The notes: generated from the letters alone by a model not told the origin. Counted from the first letter of the stretch, positions 27,425 to 36,595 are shown. The stretch is DNA of 64,000 nucleotides from CACIAM-69d sp001698445 (GCF_043235035.1 NZ_JAZAQF010000001.1:124001-188000), one strand, 5' to 3'. Numbers and translations: made by a program.

Positions 27425-27780
27425 GATCGAAGATAAATCGAGGTCAATCGAAGTGAATAAAAAATATGGCTGGCTGACGGCTGGCTGACGGCTGGCTGAC
27501 TACTGGCTACACCGGCAATTGCGCCAGCCAACCCGCAAGCCAGCCCCCAGGACTCGCAAGAAAACTAGCCCTAAACCCTAGCCCGCAAGCCCTCAAACCA
27601 TCGCAACAGCCCCAGCGCGATCGCCCGCTTCCATGGGCGCATCGGGAGACTGCCAATCTTCCAATCTTGCCATAGCCCGGTCGATTCCAGATTCCTGGGC
27701 CCAATACCCAACGGCCCCAAAAAGCGGTAGAGTGTATCCCGTCCTATGCCCGCCTGCGGTGCTTTGTAAACCAGCTTCCG
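27425..27780. other. Intergenic region upstream of efp
   Basis: A 356-base divergent region between the cyclophilin and efp. It contains the 11-base tandem repeat at 27468-27500. It must contain both promoters, but I could not place them with confidence. Confidence 0.4.
27468..27500. repeat. Tandem repeat, 3 units of 11 bases
   Basis: Three perfect copies of GGCTGGCTGAC, 44 bases upstream of the start of the minus-strand cyclophilin gene. Confidence 0.85.
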
Positions 27781-28341
27781 ATGATTTCCAGTAATGATTT
27801 CCGCCCCGGTGTCACGATCGAGCTAGACAATGGTGTCTGGCGAGTTGTCGAGTTTTTGCACGTCAAACCCGGCAAAGGCGCAGCGTTTGTTCGCACGAAG
27901 CTGAAAAACGCGCAGACCGGCAGCGTGGTTGAGCGCACCTTCCGCGCAGGGGAAACGGTTCCACAAGCGACCCTGGAAAAAAGCGACATGCAGCACACCT
28001 ACATGGATGGTGAGCAGTATGTGTTCATGGACATGAAGACCTACGAGGAAATGAACATTTCCGCCGCCCAAATTGGCGATCGGGTCAAATACCTGAAAGA
28101 AGGGATGGAAGCCCAGGTGGTGACCTGGAACGGCAAGGTGATTGAAGTGGACTTGCCCAACACCGTGGTTCTGGAAGTGGTGGAAACGGATCCCGGCGTG
28201 AAGGGCGACACCGCCACCGGGGGTCAGAAGCCCGCCAAGCTGGAAACCGGCGCAACGGTCATGGTTCCCCTGTTCATTTCCGTGGGCGAAAAATTGCGGA
28301 TTGATACCCGCGAAGACAAGTACCTTGGCCGCGAAAATTAA
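27781..28341 (+). CDS. efp: Elongation factor P
   Basis: EF-P binds the ribosome between the P and E sites and relieves stalling on polyproline stretches. The 186 residues include the KOW-like N-terminal domain ('MISSNDFRPGVTIELDNGVW'). The loop 'HVKPGKGAAFVRTKLKN' carries Lys32 at the usual modification site, and the OB domains end in 'GEKLRIDTREDKYLGRE'. Polyproline proteins are present nearby, for example the product of the 10011-10685 gene. The efp-accB order is conserved in cyanobacteria. Confidence 0.97.
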   Translation: MISSNDFRPGVTIELDNGVWRVVEFLHVKPGKGAAFVRTKLKNAQTGSVVERTFRAGETVPQATLEKSDMQHTYMDGEQYVFMDMKTYEEMNISAAQIGDRVKYLKEGMEAQVVTWNGKVIEVDLPNTVVLEVVETDPGVKGDTATGGQKPAKLETGATVMVPLFISVGEKLRIDTREDKYLGREN

Positions 28342-28673
28342 TTTCCTTCCAAAGCTCCTGGTGATTGGGCCCTGGAACACCACGACCGATCGCCAGGGGC
28401 TAGGCAATTAGTGTTACAACCGATACTGAATCAGCCCCTGCCCCTGGTCTGGGCAACCCTTGGGAATCTCCAAGCGATCGTCCTCAGACCAGGCAGCTCT
28501 CTAAACTAAATCCTGACTAAATCCTGCATTTTGCATTGCCTTGGTTTGCATTGCTTTAGATTGCCTAGATTGCCTCTTTTTCAACTCGGAGCCTGGGCCC
28601 AAGGCCCCATAGACGGCTCTTTTTTGAATCCCTTTAACGCTTTAACATTCTGCGATTAGGAGCGAGACGACCC
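28342..28673. other. efp-accB intergenic region
   Basis: A 332-base spacer with no gene. Short direct repeats ('CTAAATCCTG' and 'TTGCATTGC' pairs) lie between 28500 and 28560, followed by the terminator-like hairpin at 28589-28625. Confidence 0.5.
28589..28625 (+). terminator. Terminator or attenuator hairpin in front of accB
   Basis: Outer stem GAGCC (28589-28593) and GGCTC (28615-28619) with an inner GGGCC/GGCCC stem, followed by a run of six T. It ends 48 bases before the accB start, which leaves little room for a complete promoter after it. It may therefore be an attenuator of an accB leader or of efp-accB read-through. Confidence 0.6.
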
Positions 28674-29171
28674 GTGCCGCTGGACTTTGACGAATTGCGG
28701 GAACTGCTGCTGGTTCTGAACCAGACGGACATTGCCGAAGTGACGCTCAAGCAAGGTGACTATGAGCTGACGGTGCGAAAGGCAGTGGCGGCGGCAGCAG
28801 CAGGCACGGCGATCGCCCCGATGGCCATGGCAGCGGCCCCGATCGCCCCGGCAGCGGCCCCGGTGACCATGGCAACGCCCCTGGAGCCAGCAGCGCCGCC
28901 CGCCTCGCCACCGCCCCTCAACGATCCCAAACTGCTGGAAATCAAGTCCCCGATGGTGGGCACGTTTTACCGGGCCCCGGCCCCCGGCGAGCCGCCCTTC
29001 GTGCAACCGGGCGATCGGATCGCCTCGGGGCAAACGGTTTGCATCATCGAAGCCATGAAACTGATGAACGAGCTAGAAGCCGAAATCAGCGGTGAAGTGG
29101 TGGAAATTTTGGTGGAAAATGCCCAACCCGTCGAATTCGATCAAGTTTTGATGCGGGTGCGGCCCGCCTAA
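28674..29171 (+). CDS. accB: Biotin carboxyl carrier protein of acetyl-CoA carboxylase
   Basis: BCCP carries the biotin that moves CO2 from biotin carboxylase to the carboxyltransferase in the first step of fatty-acid synthesis. In 165 residues: an N-terminal helical region (1-40), an Ala/Pro-rich mobile linker (40-85), and the C-terminal biotinyl domain with 'CIIEAMKLMNELEAE', whose Lys is biotinylated, and 'SPMVGTFYRAP'. The start is a GTG at 28674 with TAGGAG about ten bases upstream. Confidence 0.97.
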   Translation: MPLDFDELRELLLVLNQTDIAEVTLKQGDYELTVRKAVAAAAAGTAIAPMAMAAAPIAPAAAPVTMATPLEPAAPPASPPPLNDPKLLEIKSPMVGTFYRAPAPGEPPFVQPGDRIASGQTVCIIEAMKLMNELEAEISGEVVEILVENAQPVEFDQVLMRVRPA

Positions 29172-29193
29172 ACCACCTGCCCCCATCAAGCGC

Positions 29194-29535
29194 ATGGATA
29201 GCGAACCCAGCAACCCCAATTTTCCGGCCGATGACCCCTCCAGCGGCAACCTGCGATCGAGCCTCATGGAATCGATCGACCTAGCTGAGTGGGATTGGCT
29301 GAAGCCCCACATCGGCCGCGATGCCGTCATTGTGGTTACGCCAGATTTGGACTTGGCCGAAGTGGGCGAGGCCCTGGCCAGCGACAACACCGCCGTCGTG
29401 CAGCGCTGGATTGATGAGCAGGCGATCACAAAACCCACCCAAGCCGAACTCGCGGAGTGGGATCGATCGGGCGATGTTCGTTTTCAGGCCATGATTGTTG
29501 CGCCCTTTGTGCTGGTCAAGCTGATCACTGGCTAG
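29194..29535 (+). CDS. DUF2288 family protein
   Basis: A 113-residue soluble protein found in cyanobacteria and some proteobacteria. The family signature is visible: 'AEWDWLKPHIGRDAVIVV', 'DLAEVGEALASDNTAVVQRW' and 'FQAMIVAPFVLVKLI'. Function unknown. It starts 22 bases after accB and is probably co-transcribed. Confidence 0.85.
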   Translation: MDSEPSNPNFPADDPSSGNLRSSLMESIDLAEWDWLKPHIGRDAVIVVTPDLDLAEVGEALASDNTAVVQRWIDEQAITKPTQAELAEWDRSGDVRFQAMIVAPFVLVKLITG

Positions 29536-29642
29536 GTTCGCTTCCCAAGATCAGGATTACACTAACCTAAGAGTGATTGATGCTTGAACACAAAGCATCA
29601 TAACTGTATCTATGGGACACAAAATCTAAGGGATAAAAGCCC

Positions 29643-30851
29643 ATGATTCCTGGCTGGACAGTTGCCCGCGCAATCCCCACTGAAATCCTAGTTGGCTTAG
29701 TGGCTGGACAGTACAAACTCTATGGTGGCGTAATTCGTTGGGCTGCTGGAACAGGACAAGGAGGTCAAATTGTTCGGCATCTAATCCCCATCAGTTCTGA
29801 TCTTTTTGGCGCTATTCCAGGACTCAGTTTTGTACCGGGAATCATCGCGAATGTCCAACTGCATGACCTACAAAAATTAACAGCAGCAAATACTCAGCAA
29901 CTCCTCCAACTCTCAGGGCAAATTAGCGTCCTGTCTCAATCGACTCAGCAAATTTTGCAAATGGCAACCGGAGCAGCAGTCTTTTCCGGATTGGGCCTGG
30001 CCGTGAGTTCGATTGGTTTTTTGGCAATGAACCACAAGCTCAGCAAAATTGATAGTCGGCTCAAGGAAATTCAGCAAGAAGTGCAGGCGATCAAATCGTT
30101 TCTTGAAAGTAGTGAACGAGCCAAACTTTTCGCCGCTTTAAATGCCTTACTGAAAATTGATGAGCGTACCGATTCAGCCCATCGCCACACCATTTTGCAT
30201 CAATCGCGGAATGTCTTGGCGGAGATTCACATGCGCTATCGGGAACTCTTAGCAGAGTCCCAGGCACTGAAAGTTACGATCGCCCATGAGGAATATTTTT
30301 CTCTCACTGCTTTAGCGCAAATCCGCTGCACCGCAGAGCTAGGAATGCTAGACATTGCTCGTAAGGAAGCACAGGAAGTCAATGAACTCTGGCAAGCACA
30401 AGCCCGCCGCATCGCTAAGGACATTCTGATTGGTGAATACCCCGAGCGATTCCTAGCTACGGATTTTGCGGATACGGTTCCTGTGACGGAATTAGCCCAG
30501 TGGATGGACTTTATTCAGCCCGAACAACGGGGATTGGGTTGGGTAGATGAGCTGCGATTGAAGATGAATGAAACCTGGTACGCCCGAGGCTGGCTCCCGA
30601 ATCTGGGCAACTTGGGATCGGGCCTCAGCCGAAATGCGGGGCTAGGGCTTGACCAGGAAAAGCAAGTGGTGATCCCAACTCTGCGAAAGCTACTGGCTCG
30701 GAGCGCAGTCTTTGAAGGTTATGTCGCCCAATACAAGTTGTTGGAAGACCAACAGCTAACTCCCTCGGCCCTGGAAGCCAAATTGTTAAGCTTGCCAGAG
30801 TCGTCAGTAATCAAGGGTTATATCGTTTTGGAGCCAGAGCCAGCGACTTAG
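29643..30851 (+). CDS. Hypothetical helical protein with an internal membrane hairpin
   Basis: A 402-residue protein of no family I can name. Residues 1-80 contain moderately hydrophobic segments ('TEILVGLVAGQYKLYGGVI', 'FGAIPGLSFVPGIIA'). Residues about 80-105 are Gln/Ser-rich helix. A strong hydrophobic stretch follows ('GAAVFSGLGLAVSSIGFLAM', near 112-131), then a long amphipathic helix ('KIDSRLKEIQQEVQAIKSFL') and a helical C-terminal half. The arrangement recalls helical pore-forming proteins, but that is only a structural analogy. Base composition is AT-richer than the accB operon before it. Transcription is probably separate (107 bases after DUF2288). Confidence 0.6.
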   Translation: MIPGWTVARAIPTEILVGLVAGQYKLYGGVIRWAAGTGQGGQIVRHLIPISSDLFGAIPGLSFVPGIIANVQLHDLQKLTAANTQQLLQLSGQISVLSQSTQQILQMATGAAVFSGLGLAVSSIGFLAMNHKLSKIDSRLKEIQQEVQAIKSFLESSERAKLFAALNALLKIDERTDSAHRHTILHQSRNVLAEIHMRYRELLAESQALKVTIAHEEYFSLTALAQIRCTAELGMLDIARKEAQEVNELWQAQARRIAKDILIGEYPERFLATDFADTVPVTELAQWMDFIQPEQRGLGWVDELRLKMNETWYARGWLPNLGNLGSGLSRNAGLGLDQEKQVVIPTLRKLLARSAVFEGYVAQYKLLEDQQLTPSALEAKLLSLPESSVIKGYIVLEPEPAT

Positions 30852-31114
30852 GAAGTCTTGACTGAAGGCCTTTTTCTGACCTAGCCAATCGCTCAGTCGT
30901 GGCGGATTGGCTTGAATTTTCCATACCCCACACCTCTCTCGAAACCCTACAAAACCCAGCGGAAAACCGGGGTATACTAGGATCGCCCCGAAGCTATCTC
31001 GATCGACTCGCCGATCAACGATTCAGATCCATGATTTAGATCCATGATTCAGATCAACGATCATGAGGCGATCGGGCGCTTAGGGATCCAGCCTCGCTCC
31101 TAGGTTCTCCACCC

Positions 31115-31552
31115 GTGGAACTGTCATCCAAAAGCGAATATGCCCTTCTGGCCCTGTTGCAACTCGCCGATCGCTACCAAGACGACGAGCCGTTGCAAAT
31201 CCGCCAAATTGCTGCCGATCAGGACATTCCCGATCGCTACCTTGAGCAACTCTTAGCCACCCTGCGCCGAGGCGGTTTGGTCAGAAGCCAACGCGGGGCC
31301 AAAGGTGGCTATCTGCTGGCGCGATCGCCCTGGACGATCTCGCTGCTGGATGTGCTGCGATGTTTAGAAGGAGCCGATGCCAACATTGCCGACGACGATG
31401 GGCGCGATCGCCCGCTCGAAAGCGCCATTATCTACGAGATTTGGGTTGAAGTGGATCAAGCTGCCAACAACGTGCTGCAACGCTACACCCTCCAGGATCT
31501 CAAGGATCGTCGAGATGCCCGCAAGCAACTTGACCTGATGTATTACATCTAG
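31115..31552 (+). CDS. Rrf2-family transcriptional regulator
   Basis: A 145-residue winged-helix repressor. The recognition region 'EYALLALLQLADRY', 'IRQIAADQDIPDRYLEQLLATLRRGGLVRSQRGAKGGYLLAR' is typical of Rrf2. Of the Cys residues that bind Fe-S in IscR/NsrR only one Cys (in 'VLRCLEG') remains, so it is more likely a CymR-type metabolite-linked regulator. It lies directly upstream of cysK, in keeping with control of cysteine synthesis. The start is a GTG at 31115. Confidence 0.88.
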   Translation: MELSSKSEYALLALLQLADRYQDDEPLQIRQIAADQDIPDRYLEQLLATLRRGGLVRSQRGAKGGYLLARSPWTISLLDVLRCLEGADANIADDDGRDRPLESAIIYEIWVEVDQAANNVLQRYTLQDLKDRRDARKQLDLMYYI

Positions 31553-31599
31553 GCTCTGGGGATCATGGCTGCCCAGGGGCAATCCAGAGCACTTAACAG

Positions 31600-31619
31600 A
31601 TCCTGAGAATGCTCAGGAT
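31600..31619. promoter_or_regulatory. Perfect stem-loop between the Rrf2 gene and cysK
   Basis: ATCCTGAG-AATG-CTCAGGAT is an 8-base perfect inverted repeat with a four-base loop, 47 bases after the Rrf2 gene and 170 before cysK. No T-run follows. It could be an mRNA 3' hairpin, or a dyad operator bound by the neighbouring Rrf2 protein. Confidence 0.35.
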
Positions 31620-31624
31620 ACTGG

Positions 31625-31654
31625 TGGTTGCTTGTGGTTGCTTGTGGTTGCTTG
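31625..31654. repeat. Tandem repeat, 3 units of 10 bases
   Basis: Three perfect copies of TGGTTGCTTG just after the stem-loop and upstream of cysK. Confidence 0.85.
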
Positions 31655-31789
31655 GTTTTTGCTGAATTGCTGGCTGAATGGCCCGATGATTCAACTGATC
31701 CACTCACTGCCCAATGCTTCGTTGTTCGATCCGACCCGTGCCATAGGGGCGATCGATCCCCTCAGACCTGACGAGAGAGTTCCAGCCAG

Positions 31790-32755
31790 ATGTCCATGAA
31801 CGTCGCCAACAACATCACCGAACTGATTGGCCGCACTCCCCTAGTTCGGCTTAACCGCCTGCCCCAAGCGGAAGGCTGCCTGGCCGAAGTGCTGGTCAAG
31901 CTGGAGAGCATGAACCCTTCCGCTTCGGTGAAAGACCGGATCGGCATCAATATGATCGAAGCTGCTGAACAGGCTGGCACGATCATTCCAGGTAAGACCG
32001 TTTTGGTGGAACCCACCTCCGGGAACACGGGGATTGCCCTGGCCATGGCCGCCGCTGCCAAGGGCTATCAACTAATCCTGACCATGCCGGAAACCATGAG
32101 CGCTGAGCGGCGGGCCATGCTGCGAGCCTATGGGGCGCAGTTGGAACTCACGCCGGGCATTGAGGGGATGGGCGGTTGTATTCGGCGGGCCCAGGACATT
32201 GCCAACACGGTTCCCAATGCCTACATGTTGCAGCAGTTCCGCAACCCGGCAAATCCGGATATTCACCGCCGCACCACCGCTGAGGAAATTTGGGCCGACA
32301 CGGACGGCAAGATTGATTTTTTGATTTCCGGTGTGGGTACAGGCGGCACAATTACGGGCGTGGCGGAAGTAATTAAGCAGCGGAAGCCGGAGTTTCGAGC
32401 GATCGCGGTGGAGCCGGCCAACAGTCCGGTGCTCTCCGGCGGGCAACCGGGCCCCCACCGAATCCAGGGGATTGGCGCGGGGTTTGTGCCCGAGGTGCTG
32501 AAGGTGGATCTGATTGATGAAGTAATTACGGTGACCGATGACGAGGCGATCGCCTATGGTCGTCGGTTGGCGCGGGAAGAAGGCTTGCTGTCGGGGATTT
32601 CTTCGGGAGCGGCGATTTATGCGGCGATTCAGGTGGGTCGCCGCCCAGAAAATGCGGGCAAATTGATTGTGGCGATTCAGCCCAGCTTTGGGGAGCGCTA
32701 CCTGAGCACGCCGTTGTTCCAAGACGCGGAGCCAGTCACGAATATTCCGTTGTAA
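31790..32755 (+). CDS. cysK: Cysteine synthase A (O-acetylserine sulfhydrylase)
   Basis: PLP enzyme that makes cysteine from O-acetylserine and sulfide. The 321 residues have the PLP Lys in 'SMNPSASVKDRIG', the substrate loop 'PTSGNTGIALAMAAAAKGY', the phosphate-binding 'GVGTGGTITG' and 'EEGLLSGISSGAA'. The methionine/asparagine motif and length are standard for CysK. It sits behind an Rrf2-family gene that may regulate it. The second in-frame ATG (31796) is an alternative start. Confidence 0.96.
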   Translation: MSMNVANNITELIGRTPLVRLNRLPQAEGCLAEVLVKLESMNPSASVKDRIGINMIEAAEQAGTIIPGKTVLVEPTSGNTGIALAMAAAAKGYQLILTMPETMSAERRAMLRAYGAQLELTPGIEGMGGCIRRAQDIANTVPNAYMLQQFRNPANPDIHRRTTAEEIWADTDGKIDFLISGVGTGGTITGVAEVIKQRKPEFRAIAVEPANSPVLSGGQPGPHRIQGIGAGFVPEVLKVDLIDEVITVTDDEAIAYGRRLAREEGLLSGISSGAAIYAAIQVGRRPENAGKLIVAIQPSFGERYLSTPLFQDAEPVTNIPL

Positions 32756-32770
32756 TGAGGATTAATCCGG

Positions 32771-32798
32771 GTAGGGGCGTACCGCTGTACGCCCCTAC
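32771..32798. repeat. REP-like palindrome between cysK and ald
   Basis: GTAGGGGCGTA (32771-32781) and TACGCCCCTAC (32788-32798) form a perfect 11-base inverted repeat with a six-base loop. It lies between two convergent genes. It belongs to a type of dispersed palindrome common in cyanobacterial intergenic DNA. A related but more GC-rich copy is at 41257-41278. Confidence 0.8.
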
Positions 32799-32884
32799 AG
32801 GGTTGATGGGTCTCGATCGACCCGAATGGGGATGATTTTGATCACGTCGTAGCCGTGGATGGTTTTAGCGACCCCTCCTCATTC

Positions 32885-33967
32885 CTACAAATCTGGGAAA
32901 ACCGCTTGGACGGCTGGATGTTCGATCCGGCCGTCTTTGATGTTGAGGCCCTTCGCCAAGGCTGGGTCGCGATCGAGCGCGGCCAGTCCGTGATCCGCCA
33001 AGGACAACACGTAGGGCAAGGTGCTGTTTTCCAGGGCTTGGGTGGAGGTGCGGGGCACAGCGCCCGGCATATTCGGCACGCCGTAATGCACCACGCCACA
33101 CTCGGTGTAGGTGGGCTGGCTGTGGGAGGTGGGGTGCAGGGTTTCGATGCAACCGCCCTGATCGACTGCCACATCAACGATTACGGCTCCGGTGGGCATC
33201 TGTTCCACCAGCGATCGACCGACCAAGATCGGGGCCCGCCGCCCGGTCACCAACACCGCGCCGATCAGCAAGTCCGTTTCGGGCACAACGGCTGCGATCG
33301 CGGCGCTGCTGCTGTAGAGCAACTCCACCCGCGAGCCAAACAGGGTTTCTAGATCGTTCAGGCGATCGACATTCACATCCAAGATCCGCACCTTGGCCCC
33401 CAAGCCCACGGCCATCTTGGCGGCTTCGGTGCCGACCACGCCGCCACCGAGGATCGTGACGCGGCCCGGCGCAACCCCCGGCACACCGCCCAGCAAGACT
33501 CCGCGCCCGCCCTGTTGTTTTTCCAAGTAGCGGGCCCCAAACTGCACGGACAACCGCCCGGCGATCGCGCTCATGGGGGCCAACAGGGGCAGACGGCGAT
33601 CGGGGGTTTCCACGGTTTCGTAGGCGATCGCGCTGATCCCCGATCGCAGCAAGGCTTCGGTTAAGCCCCGCTCTGCCGCCAAATGCAAGTAGGTGAACAA
33701 CAGTGGCGTGGTTTTCAAGAAGCCATATTCACCGGGCAGCGGCTCCTTCACCTTCACCACCAAATCACAGTCCCAAGCCAAGTCCGCTTCGGGCACAATC
33801 CGCGCCCCAGCCGATCGATAGTCTTCGTCGCCAAACCCCGCACCGGCACCGGCCTGGGTTTCCACCCGCACCGAATGCCCCCGATCGACCAACGCCCGCA
33901 CACCCTGGGGAGTCAAACCCACCCGAAATTCCAGATCCTTAATTTCCTTGGGAACACCGATTTCCAC
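32885..33967 (-). CDS. ald: Alanine dehydrogenase
   Basis: NAD-dependent enzyme interconverting L-alanine and pyruvate plus ammonia, 360 residues. The N-terminal signature 'MEIGVPKEIKDLEFRVGLTP' opens the protein. The catalytic Lys is in 'LVVKVKEPLPGEYG' and the catalytic His in 'LFTYLHLAAERGLTEAL'. The NAD Rossmann loop is 'VTILGGGVVGTEAAKMA', and the 'DVAVDQGGC' motif is typical. The start is a GTG at 33967 with AGGAGG eight bases upstream, a strong ribosome-binding site. Confidence 0.96.
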   Translation of the reverse strand: MEIGVPKEIKDLEFRVGLTPQGVRALVDRGHSVRVETQAGAGAGFGDEDYRSAGARIVPEADLAWDCDLVVKVKEPLPGEYGFLKTTPLLFTYLHLAAERGLTEALLRSGISAIAYETVETPDRRLPLLAPMSAIAGRLSVQFGARYLEKQQGGRGVLLGGVPGVAPGRVTILGGGVVGTEAAKMAVGLGAKVRILDVNVDRLNDLETLFGSRVELLYSSSAAIAAVVPETDLLIGAVLVTGRRAPILVGRSLVEQMPTGAVIVDVAVDQGGCIETLHPTSHSQPTYTECGVVHYGVPNMPGAVPRTSTQALENSTLPYVLSLADHGLAALDRDPALAKGLNIKDGRIEHPAVQAVFPDL

Positions 33968-34273
33968 GGGGACTACCTCCTGTTGAAGCGGTCGTGAGTG
34001 GCTAAACGCGCCCGATCGCCCCGTTGCTGTTTTGTTGCAGAAACCTTAAGGGTTTTGCCCCAAAATCGAAAATCACGTGCGATCGTGCATTTGCATAGGA
34101 TCCCCTCTAAGCTAACGGCTCGATCGAGGATCACGGTGTGCCCCTCGTCACAGATGCAATTTCCAGGGGGCAAGACTCCATTGGCAAAGACTCGGCCCGG
34201 CCAGCATCCGGGCGATCGCGCCAACCCCTATGCTGGTCAAGCATCCAATTTTTGATTAACAAACCAGCCAACC
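33968..34273. other. Divergent intergenic region ald/menB
   Basis: A 306-base region between the divergent ald and menB genes. It must contain both promoters. I see no unambiguous hexamer pair, repeat or terminator. Confidence 0.4.
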
Positions 34274-35107
34274 ATGACCATTCAGTGGCAAACCGTTAAA
34301 ACCTACGAAGACATCCTCTACGTCAAAGCCGACGGCATCGCCAAAATCACCATCAACCGCCCCCACAAGCGCAACGCCTTCCGCCCCAAAACGGTGTTTG
34401 AGCTGTACGAAGCCTTTTGTGATGCCCGCGAAGATGCGGCCGTGGGCGTGATTTTGCTGACCGGCGCAGGCCCCCACACCGATGGGAAATATGCCTTCTG
34501 TGCCGGTGGGGATCAGAGCATTCGCGGGGAAGCGGGCTACGTGGATGAGGCTGGCGTGCCCCGGTTGAATGTGTTGGATTTGCAGCGACTGATTCGATCG
34601 ATCCCCAAGGTGACGATCGCCCTAGTGGCGGGCTATGCGATCGGGGGCGGCCATGTGCTGCACCTGCTCTGTGACTTGACGATCGCCGCTGACAACGCGA
34701 TTTTTGGGCAAACGGGCCCGAAAGTGGGCAGCTTTGACGGCGGCTTTGGAGCCAGCTATCTGGCCCGAATTGTGGGTCAGAAAAAAGCCCGCGAAATTTG
34801 GTTTTTGTGTCGGCAATACGACGCGCAACAGGCCTTGGAGATGGGCCTTGTCAACACCGTGGTTCCCGTGGCGGAACTGGAAGCGGAAGGCCTGCGCTGG
34901 GCCCAAGAAGTGCTCGAAAAAAGCCCGATCGCGATTCGTTGCCTAAAAGCCGCTTTGAATGCCGATTGCGACGGGCAAGCAGGCTTACAGGAATTGGCTG
35001 GAAATGCCACCATGCTCTATTACATGACCGAAGAAGGCAGCGAGGGCAAACAGGCTTTTCTAGAGAAGCGATCGCCTAATTTCCGCCGCTATCCCTGGCG
35101 ACCCTAA
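34274..35107 (+). CDS. menB: 1,4-dihydroxy-2-naphthoyl-CoA synthase
   Basis: Crotonase-fold enzyme closing the naphthoquinone ring; in cyanobacteria this leads to phylloquinone, the photosystem I electron carrier. The 277 residues contain 'ITINRPHKRNAFRPKTVFEL', 'YAFCAGGDQSIRG' (oxyanion-hole region), 'VAGYAIGGGHVLHLLCDLTIA' and 'GPKVGSFDGGFGASYLARIVG'. The C-terminus 'RSPNFRRYPWRP' is the MenB signature. A strong terminator follows. Confidence 0.97.
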   Translation: MTIQWQTVKTYEDILYVKADGIAKITINRPHKRNAFRPKTVFELYEAFCDAREDAAVGVILLTGAGPHTDGKYAFCAGGDQSIRGEAGYVDEAGVPRLNVLDLQRLIRSIPKVTIALVAGYAIGGGHVLHLLCDLTIAADNAIFGQTGPKVGSFDGGFGASYLARIVGQKKAREIWFLCRQYDAQQALEMGLVNTVVPVAELEAEGLRWAQEVLEKSPIAIRCLKAALNADCDGQAGLQELAGNATMLYYMTEEGSEGKQAFLEKRSPNFRRYPWRP

Positions 35108-35499
35108 GCCATATCAGGCAAAATTTTTAGGGTTCTTGGGTATCAGGCTCACCCTTGCCCAATCGACACAAAATTCGATCTAAAAAAATGAACCAGGAGC
35201 ACCTTAGTCTCCTGGTTCATTTTTCACTTTTGAATGACTGATGATCTAGTGCTTACCCAGTTGCGTCCATCAGTTGCTAATGATGTGCTAGTGACGGGTC
35301 AAAATTGGTTTCAATCGTTGTTTCAGTCCCTATTTCAACCCGAATAGCGTTCTTTAAGTGTTAATCCTTAAAACGGAGCAATACCCTAGGGGATAATAGT
35401 TAGGAAATTGCCTGATTGGCTAGGCGCTGAGTTGGGAGCTTGATGCACCCTGAAGCTGATACTCATCAGGCCTTGATTGCCAACGGCATGACTGATCCC
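35108..35499. other. Intergenic region after menB
   Basis: A 392-base region with the menB terminator at 35184-35224. Nothing else is supported. A GATAAT-type hexamer near 35392-35397 might be a -10 element for a transcript antisense to the Cys-rich gene. Confidence 0.4.
35184..35224. terminator. Strong rho-independent terminator after menB
   Basis: A 16-base stem, AAAAATGAACCAGGAG (35184-35199) with CTCCTGGTTCATTTTT (35209-35224), and a nine-base loop. The A and T runs on the two sides make it bidirectional in form. It lies 77 bases after menB. Confidence 0.9.
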
Positions 35500-35841
35500 C
35501 TAGGCAATGGAAGCAGAAGCATTCGATCGCAAAACCGACGTAGTGGTTGCCAGAGCCGCTTCATTTTTAAACTCCACCGTCGCCACGATTGCCACGCCCG
35601 TTTCTGCGGGGCTGTGAACCAACCGCTCTAATGATTCCCAAGATGGAGCGAATGCTGGCATTGCGAGCGGACAAGCCTTCCAGCCCGCACGAACCACTGC
35701 ATCAAACTGACCGCAATATCCACCACGTCGCCCTTCTGGGGTGTAGTAGCGACAATGGCGGCAAGCAGAAACTTGGAAGGGCGTAGCACTCATATTTTGC
35801 ACTGCCAACGCAGAGCGCCGCTGAGAATTTGCTAATTTCAT
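35500..35841 (-). CDS. Conserved cyanobacterial Cys-rich small protein
   Basis: A 113-residue protein without a functional assignment. The core 'CRHCRYYTPEGRRGGYCGQF' plus 'GWKACPLAMPAFAPSWE' holds four Cys (about residues 27, 30, 43, 57) spaced like a small metal-binding or redox site. I believe this core is conserved among cyanobacteria. The first 16 residues may not be translated: the internal ATG at 35793 starts just before the core. The Ala/Ser/Thr-rich C-terminus is probably disordered. It stands alone next to a long AT-rich gene-free region. Confidence 0.7.
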   Translation of the reverse strand: MKLANSQRRSALAVQNMSATPFQVSACRHCRYYTPEGRRGGYCGQFDAVVRAGWKACPLAMPAFAPSWESLERLVHSPAETGVAIVATVEFKNEAALATTTSVLRSNASASIA

Positions 35842-36132
35842 TATGGAATTGAGACGAAAGGCCGTAAAAGTCCTTAAGACCTAGATCTGCTCTGAGATTC
35901 AGCGATCCCAAACACTTTTAGAAATTTAGATTATCTTCAGCTTCCACTTTGGCTTCTTCAAAAATTTTCTTCAGAAGTCCATTGATTTTCCTAAAAAATC
36001 AGCTAGGGGATCAAAGAAAAATTACTTAAAATCAATCGTTAATCATTTTGAAGAGTTTTTGTCAATTACTTTAAAAAGTCTTTAAAAAGGGTGGCCAATT
36101 TCTCCAATGACGCTAGGAGCCTGGGTTTCTAG

Positions 36133-36201
36133 TAATGGTAAGTTATGAAAGTCTAGGAGTGAACGGTTACCTAGAATACCGTTTCCCAAGAGATACCATT
36201 A
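36133..36201. other. Nested inverted repeats, possible structured RNA
   Basis: Outer arms TAATGGTA (36133-36140) and TACCATTA (36194-36201). Inside, AACGGT (36162-36167) pairs with ACCGTT (36178-36183), and TCTAGG (36152-36157) can instead pair with CCTAGA (36170-36175). The two inner pairings exclude each other. Confidence 0.35.
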
Positions 36202-36595
36202 TACAAAACGCAATATTTAGCAACATCTCTTGAAATTGACGAAGGCAGGACATTTGAGATCAATTTTTTTTGGACATACTATTGGCCTCATTGTTCGATC
36301 TCATTGTTTGATCGGGGAGCCATTTGGATCGGCTACGAGTTTGGGATTGGGATCAATCGAGTTGAGCTATTTTTGATACCTTTCCCAGGAAATTTCGCAA
36401 GAAACCCTCCCAGAATTTTGGTGAGCAAATCCTGTAAGCAAATCCTGCGCAAAATTTTGAGGCTTCCATGAAACCAGTGCCCGCATTTCACTGCTTGCAT
36501 TGATTCGCATTGATTTCGCATTGATATCGATCTGTATTCACCCACATTCACCCATATTCATATGCTTATGGAGTTGTGGTTTTTCTGTTCCTGCG

